Counted from the first letter of the stretch, positions 24,692 to 34,637 are shown. The stretch is 64,000 nt of DNA from Thermoplasmata archaeon (GCA_020348445.1 CP070751.1:2297406-2361405); one strand, 5' to 3'. Program-made: numbers and translations. Notes: a model not told the origin generated them from the sequence alone.

Positions 24692-27187
24692 ATGTTTACC
24701 TCAACAAAACCACGTGATAGGATGGATTTTCTTATATCTCGTAATGATAATAGGAACATAAGATATATAAACAGATTTTGTAATATTTTTATATCTATGG
24801 GGATTATGGTAAGGCGATCTTTGAAATTTCAAATAGTATGCATAATCGTGTTGTTAATGATTACTTCGGAAGTTCCACTGAGAGTGGAAACAGTCGCAGC
24901 CGAACCACCGCTGCAGCTGGAGCATGGGGAGGGAAATTTCACCTATGAAGACGATGGCGGGAATATCGACAAGCCAGTAAGGGTATTCTATATATATCCG
25001 GAGACCTTCGATACCACCGATGATCCCAGGATCGTGTTCGTTCTCCATGGCTATTATCGGGATGCGGAGAAGAGGGTGCGAGGGTACCGCCCCTACCCCC
25101 ACCTGTACGATGCTCTATTCCTTTTTCCAGAGTTCACAACCGACGACTGGCCCGATTCGCAGCACTACCACGAGGGGAATGTCCTGGCGGACAACGGTAC
25201 CATGAATCCCAGGGCCGATTGGAGCTACAGCACCATTTTGGAGATATTTTACCAGGTGGTAGCCTCCGTTCCAAATCCTCCCGATACATTCGACATACAG
25301 GGGCACTCCGCAGGGGCTTATGTCGCACACAGGATGGCATTCCTTATGGATGAGGCTCCCTTCGGTCACATCGTTGTGGCAAATGCTGGCTGTTATCTCC
25401 TTCCGACCTATGATGAACCTTACCCTGACGGCATTGCGGACATGGATATCTCAACCGCTGACCTTGCCCTCGCCTTTTCCAGAGACCTGACCCTCACCCT
25501 GGGAACCTTGGACAATGACCCAGATGCACCTCTTCTGAGCCATACAGAGTGGGCTGAAGCCCAGGGGCCCCATCGCTTTGCCCGGGGGCACTATTTCTAT
25601 AATTATTGCAAAAATCTGGCCGCGAACCTCAGTCTGCCATTCAGGTGGAAGCTGGTAGAGGTCGAGGGTGTCGGTCATAGCCCTAACGCTATGGCTCCGT
25701 CTGCGATTGAGGCCATCTTCGGAAGCCATTCAAGGAACTTCACCCCACTGGATGACGCTCACATAAAGTATAATAATAACAACTATGGCGATGAACCGGT
25801 GATACAGGTGGATGCGGACTTCGGGATGAGGGCTTTTCTGAAATTCGATCTCACATCTCTTGCGGACGTCCAGATCAAGTTCGCAGCCCTGCGGCTCAAT
25901 GTCACCGACTCCAGCGAGGGAATACAGTTTGTGCACTTTGTACCGGACAACAACTGGAGCGAGGACACACTCACAAATGATACCAAACCTGATTTTGCCG
26001 AGCAGGTATCCACCGGATATGGTGGCATCGAATATATCACCACGGTCATGCGCCTCACGGAGTTCGTCCGGACCCATCAAGGAGATGTGGTGTCGTTGTA
26101 CATGGAGACAAACTCCTCTGATGGATTCTATTTCTCATCCAAGGAGGCGGGTCATGCACCCGAGATTCTGATATGGGAGGTGGAGGAACCGCCACAAACC
26201 GAAACATTCACACTTATTCAAGCAGGTGATGGCTGGTCCTACAGTGAGGTTGATCCCCAACCTGATCCAGACTGGAACGTGCCTCTATTCAATGATAGTG
26301 CATGGTCAAGTGGACCAGCGCCTTTTGGATTCGGGGATCCCATAACCTACGGAACCGTTCTCAATGATAATGATGGAAGTTACTACTTCCGAAAGACCTT
26401 TTATATAGATCCTGGTGTTGAATACGAAAACCTAACAGTCTATGTGGCCTCGAACAACTATGCCATGGTCTATCTGAACGGCATCCTGGTGGACGATGAC
26501 TCAGGTGCCAATCACGAATTCGAATACTGGAACAGGGTGGTGACCATTCCCGGAGATTACCTTCTTAAAGGGACCAATACCATTGCCGCTTATGTATACA
26601 ACAACGTAAGCTCACTGAATGTGTTTTTCGATCTTAGGTTAGACGGCGAGATCATTGTAAATCATCGGCCTACCATTACCCTTCATCCCGGATGGAACCT
26701 GATATCACTTCCCTGTGTTCAAATTAACGCAGATATTGATACAGTTTTCTCCTCAATTTCGGGATCGTACAATGCGATCCAATGTTATGATGTTCTGGAC
26801 GCGGAAGATCCCTGGAAACATTACCACATTGATAAACCATCTCATTTGAATGACCTTCATGAGGTCCATAATGATATGGGAATCTGGATACACATCACTG
26901 ATTCTGAGGATGTTCTTTTTGAGGTCCCTGGGATTCTACCAACCGAGGGACAAACAGTCACCCTAAAACCTGGCTGGAATCTTGTTGGTTATCCAAGGTT
27001 GACAAATTCAACTAGAACTGAAGGTCTCAATAACACAGTGTTCGGAACCCATATCAACATGATAATGCGTTTCGATACGACTTCCGGTAATTGGGGGAAC
27101 GTAGCTGTGGACGATATTTTCGAGGTGGGAAGGGGATACTGGGTCCATTCTCTGACCTCTCATGTATGGAAATTGAAACTTGATTAA
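24692..27187 (+). CDS. Secreted alpha/beta hydrolase (esterase-like) with DNRLRE-like domain and GWN tail
   Basis: 831 residues. Residues ~45-70 form the signal peptide (KFQIVCIIVLLMITSEVPLRV). The hydrolase has an oxyanion-type FVLHGYY, the nucleophile elbow GHSAG (Ser ~206) and a candidate histidine in GVGHSPNAM. It resembles feruloyl-esterase/PHB-depolymerase-type hydrolases. A beta-rich DNRLRE-type domain (~351-500: DAHIKYNNNNYGDEP, MRAFLKFDLTSL) follows, then the jelly-roll-like domain also found in the phosphatase (FGFGDPITYG, DGSYYFRKTF, NGILVDDDSGANHEFEYWN), then a GWN tail (~664-831, ending WKLKLD). The ATG at 24692 has GAGGTGTGG upstream. An internal TATA-like AAGATATATAAAC followed by ATGs at 24797 and 24806 suggests a second, possibly leaderless start nearer the signal peptide. 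It would act on esters outside the cell. Confidence 0.84.
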   Translation: MFTSTKPRDRMDFLISRNDNRNIRYINRFCNIFISMGIMVRRSLKFQIVCIIVLLMITSEVPLRVETVAAEPPLQLEHGEGNFTYEDDGGNIDKPVRVFYIYPETFDTTDDPRIVFVLHGYYRDAEKRVRGYRPYPHLYDALFLFPEFTTDDWPDSQHYHEGNVLADNGTMNPRADWSYSTILEIFYQVVASVPNPPDTFDIQGHSAGAYVAHRMAFLMDEAPFGHIVVANAGCYLLPTYDEPYPDGIADMDISTADLALAFSRDLTLTLGTLDNDPDAPLLSHTEWAEAQGPHRFARGHYFYNYCKNLAANLSLPFRWKLVEVEGVGHSPNAMAPSAIEAIFGSHSRNFTPLDDAHIKYNNNNYGDEPVIQVDADFGMRAFLKFDLTSLADVQIKFAALRLNVTDSSEGIQFVHFVPDNNWSEDTLTNDTKPDFAEQVSTGYGGIEYITTVMRLTEFVRTHQGDVVSLYMETNSSDGFYFSSKEAGHAPEILIWEVEEPPQTETFTLIQAGDGWSYSEVDPQPDPDWNVPLFNDSAWSSGPAPFGFGDPITYGTVLNDNDGSYYFRKTFYIDPGVEYENLTVYVASNNYAMVYLNGILVDDDSGANHEFEYWNRVVTIPGDYLLKGTNTIAAYVYNNVSSLNVFFDLRLDGEIIVNHRPTITLHPGWNLISLPCVQINADIDTVFSSISGSYNAIQCYDVLDAEDPWKHYHIDKPSHLNDLHEVHNDMGIWIHITDSEDVLFEVPGILPTEGQTVTLKPGWNLVGYPRLTNSTRTEGLNNTVFGTHINMIMRFDTTSGNWGNVAVDDIFEVGRGYWVHSLTSHVWKLKLD

Positions 27188-27332
27188 TCCCATCTCAGTC
27201 ACCTTTTCGTGGGACAAACTAAATATAATATATTCATTTATAAATTCTTAGAAATTAATTAGCTTGAAAGGGAACTAAAATATAGATGATTTGATTTATA
27301 CAAAAAAAGAATAAGGGAAATAGTAAGGGCCA

Positions 27333-28538
27333 GTGAATAAAATGGAAATGGAACATTTTGTACCACTAACAAAAGCGGAGCTGGTAAATGAACTTGAATC
27401 AGAATTACCCACGGAGATTCAACCTCGGTTCCGTCAATTCGCCAACTTACTTTCCTCCACAATTCATAATGATTTTCATAAAAACCTGGAAGATCTAAAG
27501 GAATCGTACAGGCCCTTTGATCCCGATCCCGATGTTCCCATAAGAAATCCTGTGAAGGATCCCGATGACACTCAATTTATGAAACGCCTTGATTATCTTC
27601 TTAAGAAGGCCAACTTTAAGAAGTTGGGTGAAAAAGAACTCAACCACGCACTTACCACTCACTCGCTATATTCAAGAAGTGTGGATGTGAACCTATCAGA
27701 ACTTGATGAATGGGCACTTTATCACCGTGGCCTTTCAAGAAGGATTCATAAAATAAAAAGCTGGAAAACCCTCTTTCGACAGCGGAGGCTCGAGGTGGAA
27801 AGCTATGATCGTCTGGTTCTTGCCATCAGGTTCACACCCGGTTTTATTGCCAGCTCTGAAGAGCGGCGCAATGCCCTGGATTCGGATCATATCTATATCA
27901 AGTACTTTAGGAATGTTCCCCTAAATGACCTCGAGATGGTGTTTCCAAACACCAGCTACCACATGTCCATTTGGGACAAAATAAAGGTTGCAGTGCCCAC
28001 ACTGGGTGCAGCAGTTCTGGCTGCGGGAAGGGTGCTGCCTGTGATTTTAGCAGTGGCAGGAGGCGTTGCGGGGGCATCCATGGGCGGCCTTGAAATGGCA
28101 GCAGTTGGAGGTGCACTTGGTGCCCTTATCGGAATCGCCTTTCGGGCGTACATCAACTACAAGAACGCACGCATCACTTATATGCAGGCCCTGACCGAGG
28201 GATTGTACTTCAAAATACTGGATAGCAATGCAGGTGTTTTCCACCGCCTTTTGGATGCTGCAGAAGAGGAGGAGGTAAAGGAGGCACTTTTGGCGCAGCA
28301 TTTTCTAAGGGCAGCTCCTTTAAGTGAATCAGAACTTGATGGTGCTGTTGAGGGATGGTTCAAAAAGAAAAAAATTCCCTTTGATTTCGAGGTTGATGAC
28401 GGACTTGCCAAGCTCTATCGTCTGGGGCTGGCCAGAGAGGACAAGGGAAAATGGAGTGTTATTGATTTGAAGGATGCAATAATTCATTTGGACGAAAAGT
28501 GGGATGCTTTATTCAATCCTACAACTGATTTAAAGTGA
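27333..28538 (+). CDS. DUF3754-like (TMEM143 family) membrane protein
   Basis: 401 residues. The signature region ESYDRLVLAIRFTPG ... HIYIKYFRNVPLNDLEMVFPNTSYHMSIWDKIKV matches the DUF3754/TMEM143 pattern as I know it. It is followed by two alanine/glycine-rich hydrophobic segments (~225-275: LGAAVLAAGRVLPVILAVAGGVAGASMGG, AVGGALGALIGIAF) and a C-terminal soluble part that reads like a winged helix (KEALLAQHFLRAAPLSESELDGAVEGWF, DDGLAKLYRLGLARED). Function in the family is unknown. The start is GTG 27333, with in-frame ATGs 3 and 5 codons later as alternatives. It stands alone, 145 bases after the hydrolase gene; AT-rich sequence (AATATAATATATTC) upstream can serve as promoter. Confidence 0.7.
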   Translation: MNKMEMEHFVPLTKAELVNELESELPTEIQPRFRQFANLLSSTIHNDFHKNLEDLKESYRPFDPDPDVPIRNPVKDPDDTQFMKRLDYLLKKANFKKLGEKELNHALTTHSLYSRSVDVNLSELDEWALYHRGLSRRIHKIKSWKTLFRQRRLEVESYDRLVLAIRFTPGFIASSEERRNALDSDHIYIKYFRNVPLNDLEMVFPNTSYHMSIWDKIKVAVPTLGAAVLAAGRVLPVILAVAGGVAGASMGGLEMAAVGGALGALIGIAFRAYINYKNARITYMQALTEGLYFKILDSNAGVFHRLLDAAEEEEVKEALLAQHFLRAAPLSESELDGAVEGWFKKKKIPFDFEVDDGLAKLYRLGLAREDKGKWSVIDLKDAIIHLDEKWDALFNPTTDLK

Positions 28539-28609
28539 TTTGAAGTTCATGTAAAAATAACTCCGTTGGCATAAGCCTAATACCGTTAAGTATAGATACC
28601 AAAGATGAA

Positions 28610-29305
28610 TTGCATACTAAGATAGAAGGAGGTGGAAATATTTCGAAAGATAACAAGATTAAGATCACCAAAGACGGTCCCTATATTGTTAAAAACGCAA
28701 TCCCCCTCATGAAAATGAAAATTGTAGTAAATTCAGAGGGAGATGGAATTGACTGGAAGATTGGGAAAAAATACCCCTTACAAAAAAACATTGCCCTCTG
28801 CAGATGTGGAGAGTCCCGCAACAAGCCATATTGTGATGGGACCCATGAGAAAATCGATTTTGATGGAACTGAAACCGCAGACAAAAGCCCCTATCTCGAC
28901 CTGGCCTTGGTGTATGATGGTCCAACCTTGAAGTTGACTGATGTGGAGGAGATATGTGCAGCCTCACGGTTTTGCGCACCTGAGGGAGGAACATGGGAGC
29001 TCACAGAACGCTCAGATGATCCCAAGGCTAGGAAACTTGCGATCCAACAAACTGCAAACTGTCCGTCCGGCCGCCTTGCGATTTGGGAAAATGAGACCGG
29101 CGAGGAAATCGAGCCTGAATTGAAGCCCTCCCTAGGATTGGTTGAAGATCCTCATAAAAATGCCAGTGGACCGATCTGTGTGCGGGGGAAAGTTCCCATC
29201 GAATCTGCTGACGGTTTCACATACGAGATTCGCAACCGCGTTACCCTGTGCAGATGCGGCAAGTCATCCAATAAACCGTTTTGCGATGCTAGCCATCTCG
29301 ATTGA
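28610..29305 (+). CDS. Double CDGSH iron-sulfur protein
   Basis: At most 231 residues. Two CDGSH-type [2Fe-2S] motifs are complete: CRCGESRNKPYCDGTH and CRCGKSSNKPFCDASH, each with the C-x-C...C-x3-H ligand set. Between them lies a cysteine-containing domain (CAASRFC, NCPSGRL) like the ferredoxin-type domain found in other multi-domain CDGSH proteins. These proteins are small redox or cluster-transfer factors in the cytoplasm. The longest frame starts at TTG 28610, but the only strong ribosome site (AAGGAGGTGG, 28626-28635) lies inside it, six bases before an in-frame ATT at 28640, so an ATT start giving 221 residues is possible. No transmembrane segment or neighbouring redox gene is seen. 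Confidence 0.88.
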   Translation: MHTKIEGGGNISKDNKIKITKDGPYIVKNAIPLMKMKIVVNSEGDGIDWKIGKKYPLQKNIALCRCGESRNKPYCDGTHEKIDFDGTETADKSPYLDLALVYDGPTLKLTDVEEICAASRFCAPEGGTWELTERSDDPKARKLAIQQTANCPSGRLAIWENETGEEIEPELKPSLGLVEDPHKNASGPICVRGKVPIESADGFTYEIRNRVTLCRCGKSSNKPFCDASHLD

Positions 29306-29499
29306 TAGCTAATGATGGGAGTCTTTTTTGACTTGTGATGAGTGAGGTGGTTGAGGAAACTAAAGATGGGAGGGGATCGAGGTATGAGGATGGATATCTA
29401 AAGATGGGTCCAAATGGGGCTTGGTTCTTAAATATATTCCATATACCATTGGTCACGGGACATCCCTGGGCAATCCCGCAGAAGGCATATTTTTACATT

Positions 29500-29763
29500 C
29501 TCCCATCTTTAAATCAAGGATTATAGAATATAATTAAAAGTTAAAAATATTATCAATTTATTACAAAAAAATATTAACAATTCGAAAGAAATAAATATCC
29601 AGAATTCATTTACGATTTTTATTGGAGGGAGACTAAGGAGTAGGTGGAATAAGATAACCGAGGACTTGAATTTATCGAAGTCATGAACTAATTTCAATCG
29701 TCTTTTTATCTTTTTTCACTTTCCTTTTGTTGAACCTTTAAATAAATCAGGAGGGAGTAAGAT
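29500..29763 (+). promoter_or_regulatory. Conserved promoter and leader of FIMAH surface gene 1
   Basis: About 250 bases match those before the gene at 41873. Common blocks include TATAATTAAA, GAAAGAAATAAATAT, GGAGACTAAGGAGTAGGTGG, CGAGGACTTGAATTTAT and a pyrimidine run ending CACTTTCCTTTTGTT, then AATCAGGAGGGAG before the ATG. A small stem, GACTT (29663-29667) with AAGTC (29678-29682), is kept in both copies. Between 29306 and 29500 nothing convincing is seen. Confidence 0.6.
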
Positions 29764-31434
29764 ATGAGATCAAAGAAGACAAGTATAATGTTAGTAATAG
29801 TTATGATCGCCACTGTGTTTGCAGTGGCCGTGTCTGGGAGTGCGGAAGGAACAATTCCAGATGGAATGGTTTCCTATTGGAGATTGGATGAAGGGGGTGG
29901 AGGGATTGCAGGAGATTCTGCAGATGCGAATGATGGGAACCTAAAACCTATTACTGGTCCATCTTGGACAACAGGTAAAGTTGGAGGTGCGCTGAGCCTT
30001 GATGGTCTGGATAATTATGTAAATTGCGGGAATGATGCAAGTTTGGCAATTACTGGGAGTCTCAGTATTGAAGCCTGGATTAAACCAAATGTGGCAACAG
30101 ATAAGTATCAAATTGTAAGTAAGTGGGATAATGTTGCTGGTGGAAGATCTTATTGGTTGGATATTGGTCAAAATAATCTAAGATTTTACATATCCAGTGA
30201 TGGATCAAGTGGTGATGGAATCGCATATACAATTAATGCGGGACAATGGCAACATGTTGTTGGAACGTTCAGGGATTCTGACAATCTACTCAGTTTGTAT
30301 ATAAATTCTGCAAACGTTATTTCAAAAACATCCACCCAGAATTCCATTTACAGCAGTTCAGTAGATGTTTTAATTGGTGCATTACATGTAACTGGTTCTC
30401 CTGGTAGATTTTTCGATGGTCTAATCGACGAAACTCGAATATATAGCAGAGCATTAACTGCAGCTGAAATACAGGAGCATTATAATGGAATCTTTAACAA
30501 TAATGCTGATCTGGCAGGCCTGTGGCATTTTGATGACGCTTCTGACAATATTGCGACAGATTCTTCAAGTAATAATAACCATGGAATTTTATTACCATCT
30601 GGTCCAACATGGACAACTGGTATAGTTGATGATGCGTTAAGCTTCGATGGTGTGGATGATTATGTAAAAACTCCAAATCTTGGTCTAACTGGTTCGTTTA
30701 GTGCTGAGTTCTGGTTTAAGCCGGATTCTTTCCCGCCTTATGGCCAATATTCTGAAATGATACTCAGCGATATTTGGGATGATGAAACTTCCACATGGTC
30801 ATCAGATGGTTTTTACATCGGATTTAGAAAATGGGAACCTACTCAACTTACATTCCAAATAAGAACTAATTTGAATCATATTACCTCCTCAACAACCTTA
30901 TCCTCTGGACAATGGTACCACGCAGCTTTTACACATGATGCAGATACCACCATATCAAAGATATACATAAATGGAGTAGAGGATGCAAGTGGTTCTGGTG
31001 GTAATTTTGTGGATTCCACTTTACCTCTAAAGATTGGAGCTGACCAGCTCTTTCTACCACATTATTTTGATGGTGATCTTGACGAAGTCGCAATCTGGGA
31101 TAAAGCCTTAACATCTGATGAGGTTTTACTACATTACACCAACGGACTCATTGGAAAAGACTATTGCTATGTACCACCGGACCTAGCCATCCAAAACCTG
31201 TTCCAGGAAATCGGGGAAGAAAATCTACCACAAGGCACTGAGAACAGCCTTTTAGTAAAACTGGATTCAGCACTCGAATCTCTGGAGAACGGTGAGGATA
31301 AAGAGGCAATGAACGTATTAAATGCCTTCATAAATGCCGTGGAGGCACAGAGAGGAAAGAAGCTCACAGACGCGCAGGCTGATGAGCTGATTGCAGCTGC
31401 AGAGGACATAATAACGACTATAAATGAGAGCTGA
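29764..31434 (+). CDS. Secreted double-LamG protein with FIMAH tail
   Basis: 556 residues starting at ATG 29764 behind AGGAGGGAG. A signal peptide (MRSKKTSIMLVIVMIATVFAVAVSGSAEG) is shared with the gene at 41873. Two LamG/concanavalin-like modules follow (~35-240 opening with MVSYWRLDEGGGG and closing IYSRALTAAEIQEHY; ~248-465 opening with LAGLWHFDDASDN and closing WDKALTSDEVLLHY). The last ~85 residues are a FIMAH-type helical domain (LPQGTENSLLVKLDSALESL, NVLNAFINAVEAQRGKKLTD, ADELIAAAEDII). LamG modules bind glycans or proteins, and FIMAH is a small domain seen at the ends of surface proteins. There is no membrane segment after it. It probably works as an extracellular carbohydrate-binding protein. 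Confidence 0.86.
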   Translation: MRSKKTSIMLVIVMIATVFAVAVSGSAEGTIPDGMVSYWRLDEGGGGIAGDSADANDGNLKPITGPSWTTGKVGGALSLDGLDNYVNCGNDASLAITGSLSIEAWIKPNVATDKYQIVSKWDNVAGGRSYWLDIGQNNLRFYISSDGSSGDGIAYTINAGQWQHVVGTFRDSDNLLSLYINSANVISKTSTQNSIYSSSVDVLIGALHVTGSPGRFFDGLIDETRIYSRALTAAEIQEHYNGIFNNNADLAGLWHFDDASDNIATDSSSNNNHGILLPSGPTWTTGIVDDALSFDGVDDYVKTPNLGLTGSFSAEFWFKPDSFPPYGQYSEMILSDIWDDETSTWSSDGFYIGFRKWEPTQLTFQIRTNLNHITSSTTLSSGQWYHAAFTHDADTTISKIYINGVEDASGSGGNFVDSTLPLKIGADQLFLPHYFDGDLDEVAIWDKALTSDEVLLHYTNGLIGKDYCYVPPDLAIQNLFQEIGEENLPQGTENSLLVKLDSALESLENGEDKEAMNVLNAFINAVEAQRGKKLTDAQADELIAAAEDIITTINES

Positions 31435-31458
31435 GCCTAGGTAAAACAGATTGCTTAG

Positions 31459-31540
31459 TAGGGGCTCGCAAAAAGTGGTATGTTGGCAACGAATTGAGAG
31501 ACCAGTGGAAACTTCAGAGGTGAGGGTTGGGGTGGGATGC
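31459..31540 (+). repeat. Degenerate copy of the GCGCGC dispersed repeat
   Basis: GGGGCTCGCAAAAAGTGGTA starts 27 bases after the stop of the LamG gene, then CCAGTGGAAAC and GAGGTGAGGGTTGGGG follow. The match is recognisable but weaker than in the core set; same orientation. Confidence 0.5.
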
Positions 31541-31664
31541 AAAATAGTAATATTATTCCTGAGCCAAACATATAAATAAACATAACTACATTACTGGCTT
31601 GGTAATAAAAAGAACTGCCAGATGAGACAATCTCAAAAGTACCAATTCAAGGAGGGAGAGAGAT

Positions 31665-34613
31665 ATGAGAAAAATAAAGGCAATAAGATTGATATTGACA
31701 GTAATATCCACTTTTGTTTTGGTGATAAGTGTGGTTGCGGCTGTATATGGTACAAATGGTACCATGATGAAAGAGTCCGAGCCCATGCAGCTCGAGATCA
31801 ATCAGCAATCTCAACCACAAGCAGAAACCCACCTAGGGGAAACAGTTATCGAGAACGAAGAAAACCCTGTTTATGAATCTGAGAAAGGCGATCCTGGGGA
31901 ATCGAAGATAATCGAGGGCAACATAGAAAATAAAGTAATCACCGTTGGGGAAGAAGAGAGCAATATGCTATCCAACGGACCGCCTTCTACTTCAGAATCA
32001 AATCCTATACCCTTTAGCACTTACGATTATGTGATCATTACTACAAACGATATTGTGGCAAACAGTGAGAGACTTGGCAATTTTGTCTATTTTAAGGAAC
32101 TGATAGGACATAGCGTCCTGGTCGTTACAGAGGATGATTACGACGTGCTCACTGGCCCACCGCCAAATGGCAGGGCAGAGAAGATCAGACAATGGTTGAT
32201 TGACAACGAGCCCACAATGGGGATAGATTACGTCCTGTTGATTGGAAATCCAGATCCCGATGAGCCCCTGGATCCAGCAGATTCTGTAGGTGATTTGCCA
32301 ATGAAGGCCACAATGTACGGCTACTTCGATCAGAGCCAGAGCAATATTCCAACGGACATGTACTATGCCGAGCTGGAAGGCGATTGGGACCTTGATGGTG
32401 ACGGGTACTATGCCGAAAATGTAGATTTCAACAATCCCGAAACACCCGATCCCATCAATATCAATACCGACTATTTCTCTGCACGATGGGAAGGGTACGT
32501 TTATTGCGATTTCACAGAGGAGTACGAATGGCAGACTTTCACGGACGGTGGTGTGAAGCTCTGGATAGATGGTGTTAAGATCATCGACAACTGGGACCCA
32601 TTCAGCGAGCATGGCCCCGAAAATGACAAGGTTATGAGGGACATGACTGCAGGCTACCATACTATCAAGGTCGAATACAAGGAGCATACTGGTGACGCCA
32701 TCATGAGGCTCTATTACAGGACAAATGTGAGTTCAAGCGATCCAAATCACGTGGGCCGTCAGATCATACCCCTGGACCATCTAAGGAACGAGACAGATAC
32801 TGCCGACGGCCTCACCGGCAGATACTTCAACAACATAGATCTAACAGGTCCGCCTGATCTTTACAGACCCGATAACGAGGAGGTCAATTTCATCTGGGGG
32901 ACCGGAGACAGGCATCCTAATGGACCCCAGAACGATGCCGATGTCTGGGTTGGCAGGATACCTGTCTACGATAGCGACTATGAAGAACTGGATAGCATCC
33001 TGGGCAAGATCATTCAGTACGAAACCGACCCTGGGGATATCAGCTGGAGGGAGTCCATTCTCATACCTGTATGGCCCCTAACCGACACCACCCCCGCCTA
33101 TCAGTACGGCGAGGAGGTGCTCAACGATTATGCAATCCCTGCCGGATTCTCATACTACCGGATATACAAGGAGGACTACTCCCCAGTGGGAGGACCCACA
33201 CCTGAGGATTGGCCCACCTCTTGGACCAAAGTTTTAGGTGAATGGCAAAATTGTTACGGGGCCGTGACGTGGTGGACCCACGGCAGCGAAACAACTGCAT
33301 CTAATATATTCTCCTCGTCAAAGGCTCAATACCTAAACGATTCAAAACCATCCTTTACTTTCCAGAACTCTTGCGGCAACGCAGATCCCGAGACCACAAA
33401 CAACCTGGCGTATGCAATCCTGAAAAACGGTGGAATAGCTACTGTAGGATCAACCAGGGGTTCAACTGGCTCCCGTGGTAACTGGACCTATGACTCTTCA
33501 AAGTATGCCAATCCCAATTTTGGTTACGCGTACTTTAAACATGTCATCCAGGACGGCTGGCCAGCAGGCAAAGCCCTGGTTGAGGCCAAGAAACCCACGG
33601 GCAGTATACACAATAACGAACTGAACTACAACCTCTTTGGAGATCCCGAGACTTACCTTCTGCTTACGTTCCCTAATCATCCACCAGTTGCGGATGCAAA
33701 CGGACCTTATTCTGCAGATGAAGGCACCACTGTTGTATTTGACGGATCAGGTTCATACGATCCCGAAGGCGATCCGCTTGAGTTCAGGTGGGACCTAGAC
33801 GGTGACGGGAATTGGGACACAAACTGGTCGTCAAGTGCCACAGTTACCTTTACATGGGGCGACGACTACACGGGTAATATCAATCTTCAGGTGAGGGACC
33901 TGCTTGGACTCAAAGGCGAAGATACCACGACTGTGACAGTGAACAATGTTGCGCCCACAATTGAAGAAATAAAAGCATACATAACGGTCAACTTCACGCT
34001 GCGCATAGCAGGTGAGAAGTGGCACAACGTCGAGCTGTTCGTCTTAGAGGACGGTACCCAGATTGGCTACGCTGAGGTGGTGCGCTATCCAGGAAGCCCA
34101 GACGACCAAGCTGTAACAATCACAGCAATATGCGATGTCACCAAGGTCATTTCAGTTAAGGTCCTGTACACACCTTTGAATGATACTGTCAACGGCCAAA
34201 TAAATGGTGCAACTCCCTGTTGGGTGAACATCTCCTTTGAGGATGGTGGTTATAACCGTTCTCATCATACCTTCAACGTCAAGCATCCAGATACCTGGGA
34301 ATGGATAATTGGTGTGAACAAGTACTTTGTTGGTCATGAGATAACATTTGAATCCACTGCATCCGACCCCGGAAGCGATGATCTAACTTTTACCTGGTTC
34401 TGGGATGATTTGACTCCTGATACAGTGACCACCTACTTCAATAATGGAGTTAGTCCAGATCCATACCCAAGTCCAGGTGGAATTTATCCTGTTTCGCAGT
34501 TTGATCAACATGGGCACACTTTTTATGCCAACGGGAATTACAATGTCCAGCTGACAGTGACCGACGATGATGGTGACAGTACGAGTGTTGTCATAGTTGT
34601 TATCTTGATTTAG
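31665..34613 (+). CDS. Secreted gingipain-like C25 cysteine protease with PA14 and PKD domains, second paralogue
   Basis: 982 residues; AAGGAGGGAGAGAG precedes the ATG at 31665 and the signal peptide is AIRLILTVISTFVLVISVVAAV. The layout equals that of the gene at 16668: C25 start YDYVIITTNDIVANSERL, PA14-like insert (SARWEGYVYCDFTEEYEW to IMRLYYR), catalytic His in TWWTHGSE (~537), Cys in FQNSCGNADPE (~568), PKD (~665-760), linker domain and a second PKD-like domain (FTWFWDDLT). The last ~300 residues are much more alike between the two paralogues than the catalytic parts, even at nucleotide level, which suggests gene conversion or shared constraint. Upstream ATATAAATAAAC is a likely TATA box, about 85 bases before the start and matching the first gene's promoter. 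Confidence 0.88.
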   Translation: MRKIKAIRLILTVISTFVLVISVVAAVYGTNGTMMKESEPMQLEINQQSQPQAETHLGETVIENEENPVYESEKGDPGESKIIEGNIENKVITVGEEESNMLSNGPPSTSESNPIPFSTYDYVIITTNDIVANSERLGNFVYFKELIGHSVLVVTEDDYDVLTGPPPNGRAEKIRQWLIDNEPTMGIDYVLLIGNPDPDEPLDPADSVGDLPMKATMYGYFDQSQSNIPTDMYYAELEGDWDLDGDGYYAENVDFNNPETPDPININTDYFSARWEGYVYCDFTEEYEWQTFTDGGVKLWIDGVKIIDNWDPFSEHGPENDKVMRDMTAGYHTIKVEYKEHTGDAIMRLYYRTNVSSSDPNHVGRQIIPLDHLRNETDTADGLTGRYFNNIDLTGPPDLYRPDNEEVNFIWGTGDRHPNGPQNDADVWVGRIPVYDSDYEELDSILGKIIQYETDPGDISWRESILIPVWPLTDTTPAYQYGEEVLNDYAIPAGFSYYRIYKEDYSPVGGPTPEDWPTSWTKVLGEWQNCYGAVTWWTHGSETTASNIFSSSKAQYLNDSKPSFTFQNSCGNADPETTNNLAYAILKNGGIATVGSTRGSTGSRGNWTYDSSKYANPNFGYAYFKHVIQDGWPAGKALVEAKKPTGSIHNNELNYNLFGDPETYLLLTFPNHPPVADANGPYSADEGTTVVFDGSGSYDPEGDPLEFRWDLDGDGNWDTNWSSSATVTFTWGDDYTGNINLQVRDLLGLKGEDTTTVTVNNVAPTIEEIKAYITVNFTLRIAGEKWHNVELFVLEDGTQIGYAEVVRYPGSPDDQAVTITAICDVTKVISVKVLYTPLNDTVNGQINGATPCWVNISFEDGGYNRSHHTFNVKHPDTWEWIIGVNKYFVGHEITFESTASDPGSDDLTFTWFWDDLTPDTVTTYFNNGVSPDPYPSPGGIYPVSQFDQHGHTFYANGNYNVQLTVTDDDGDSTSVVIVVILI

Positions 34614-34637
34614 TAGTAATTACAGTCCTTTAGAATT

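Noticed and set aside
29335..29526. 63-residue frame starting at GTG
   Set aside because: It has no ribosome site and no recognisable composition, and it runs into the conserved leader of the LamG/FIMAH gene.
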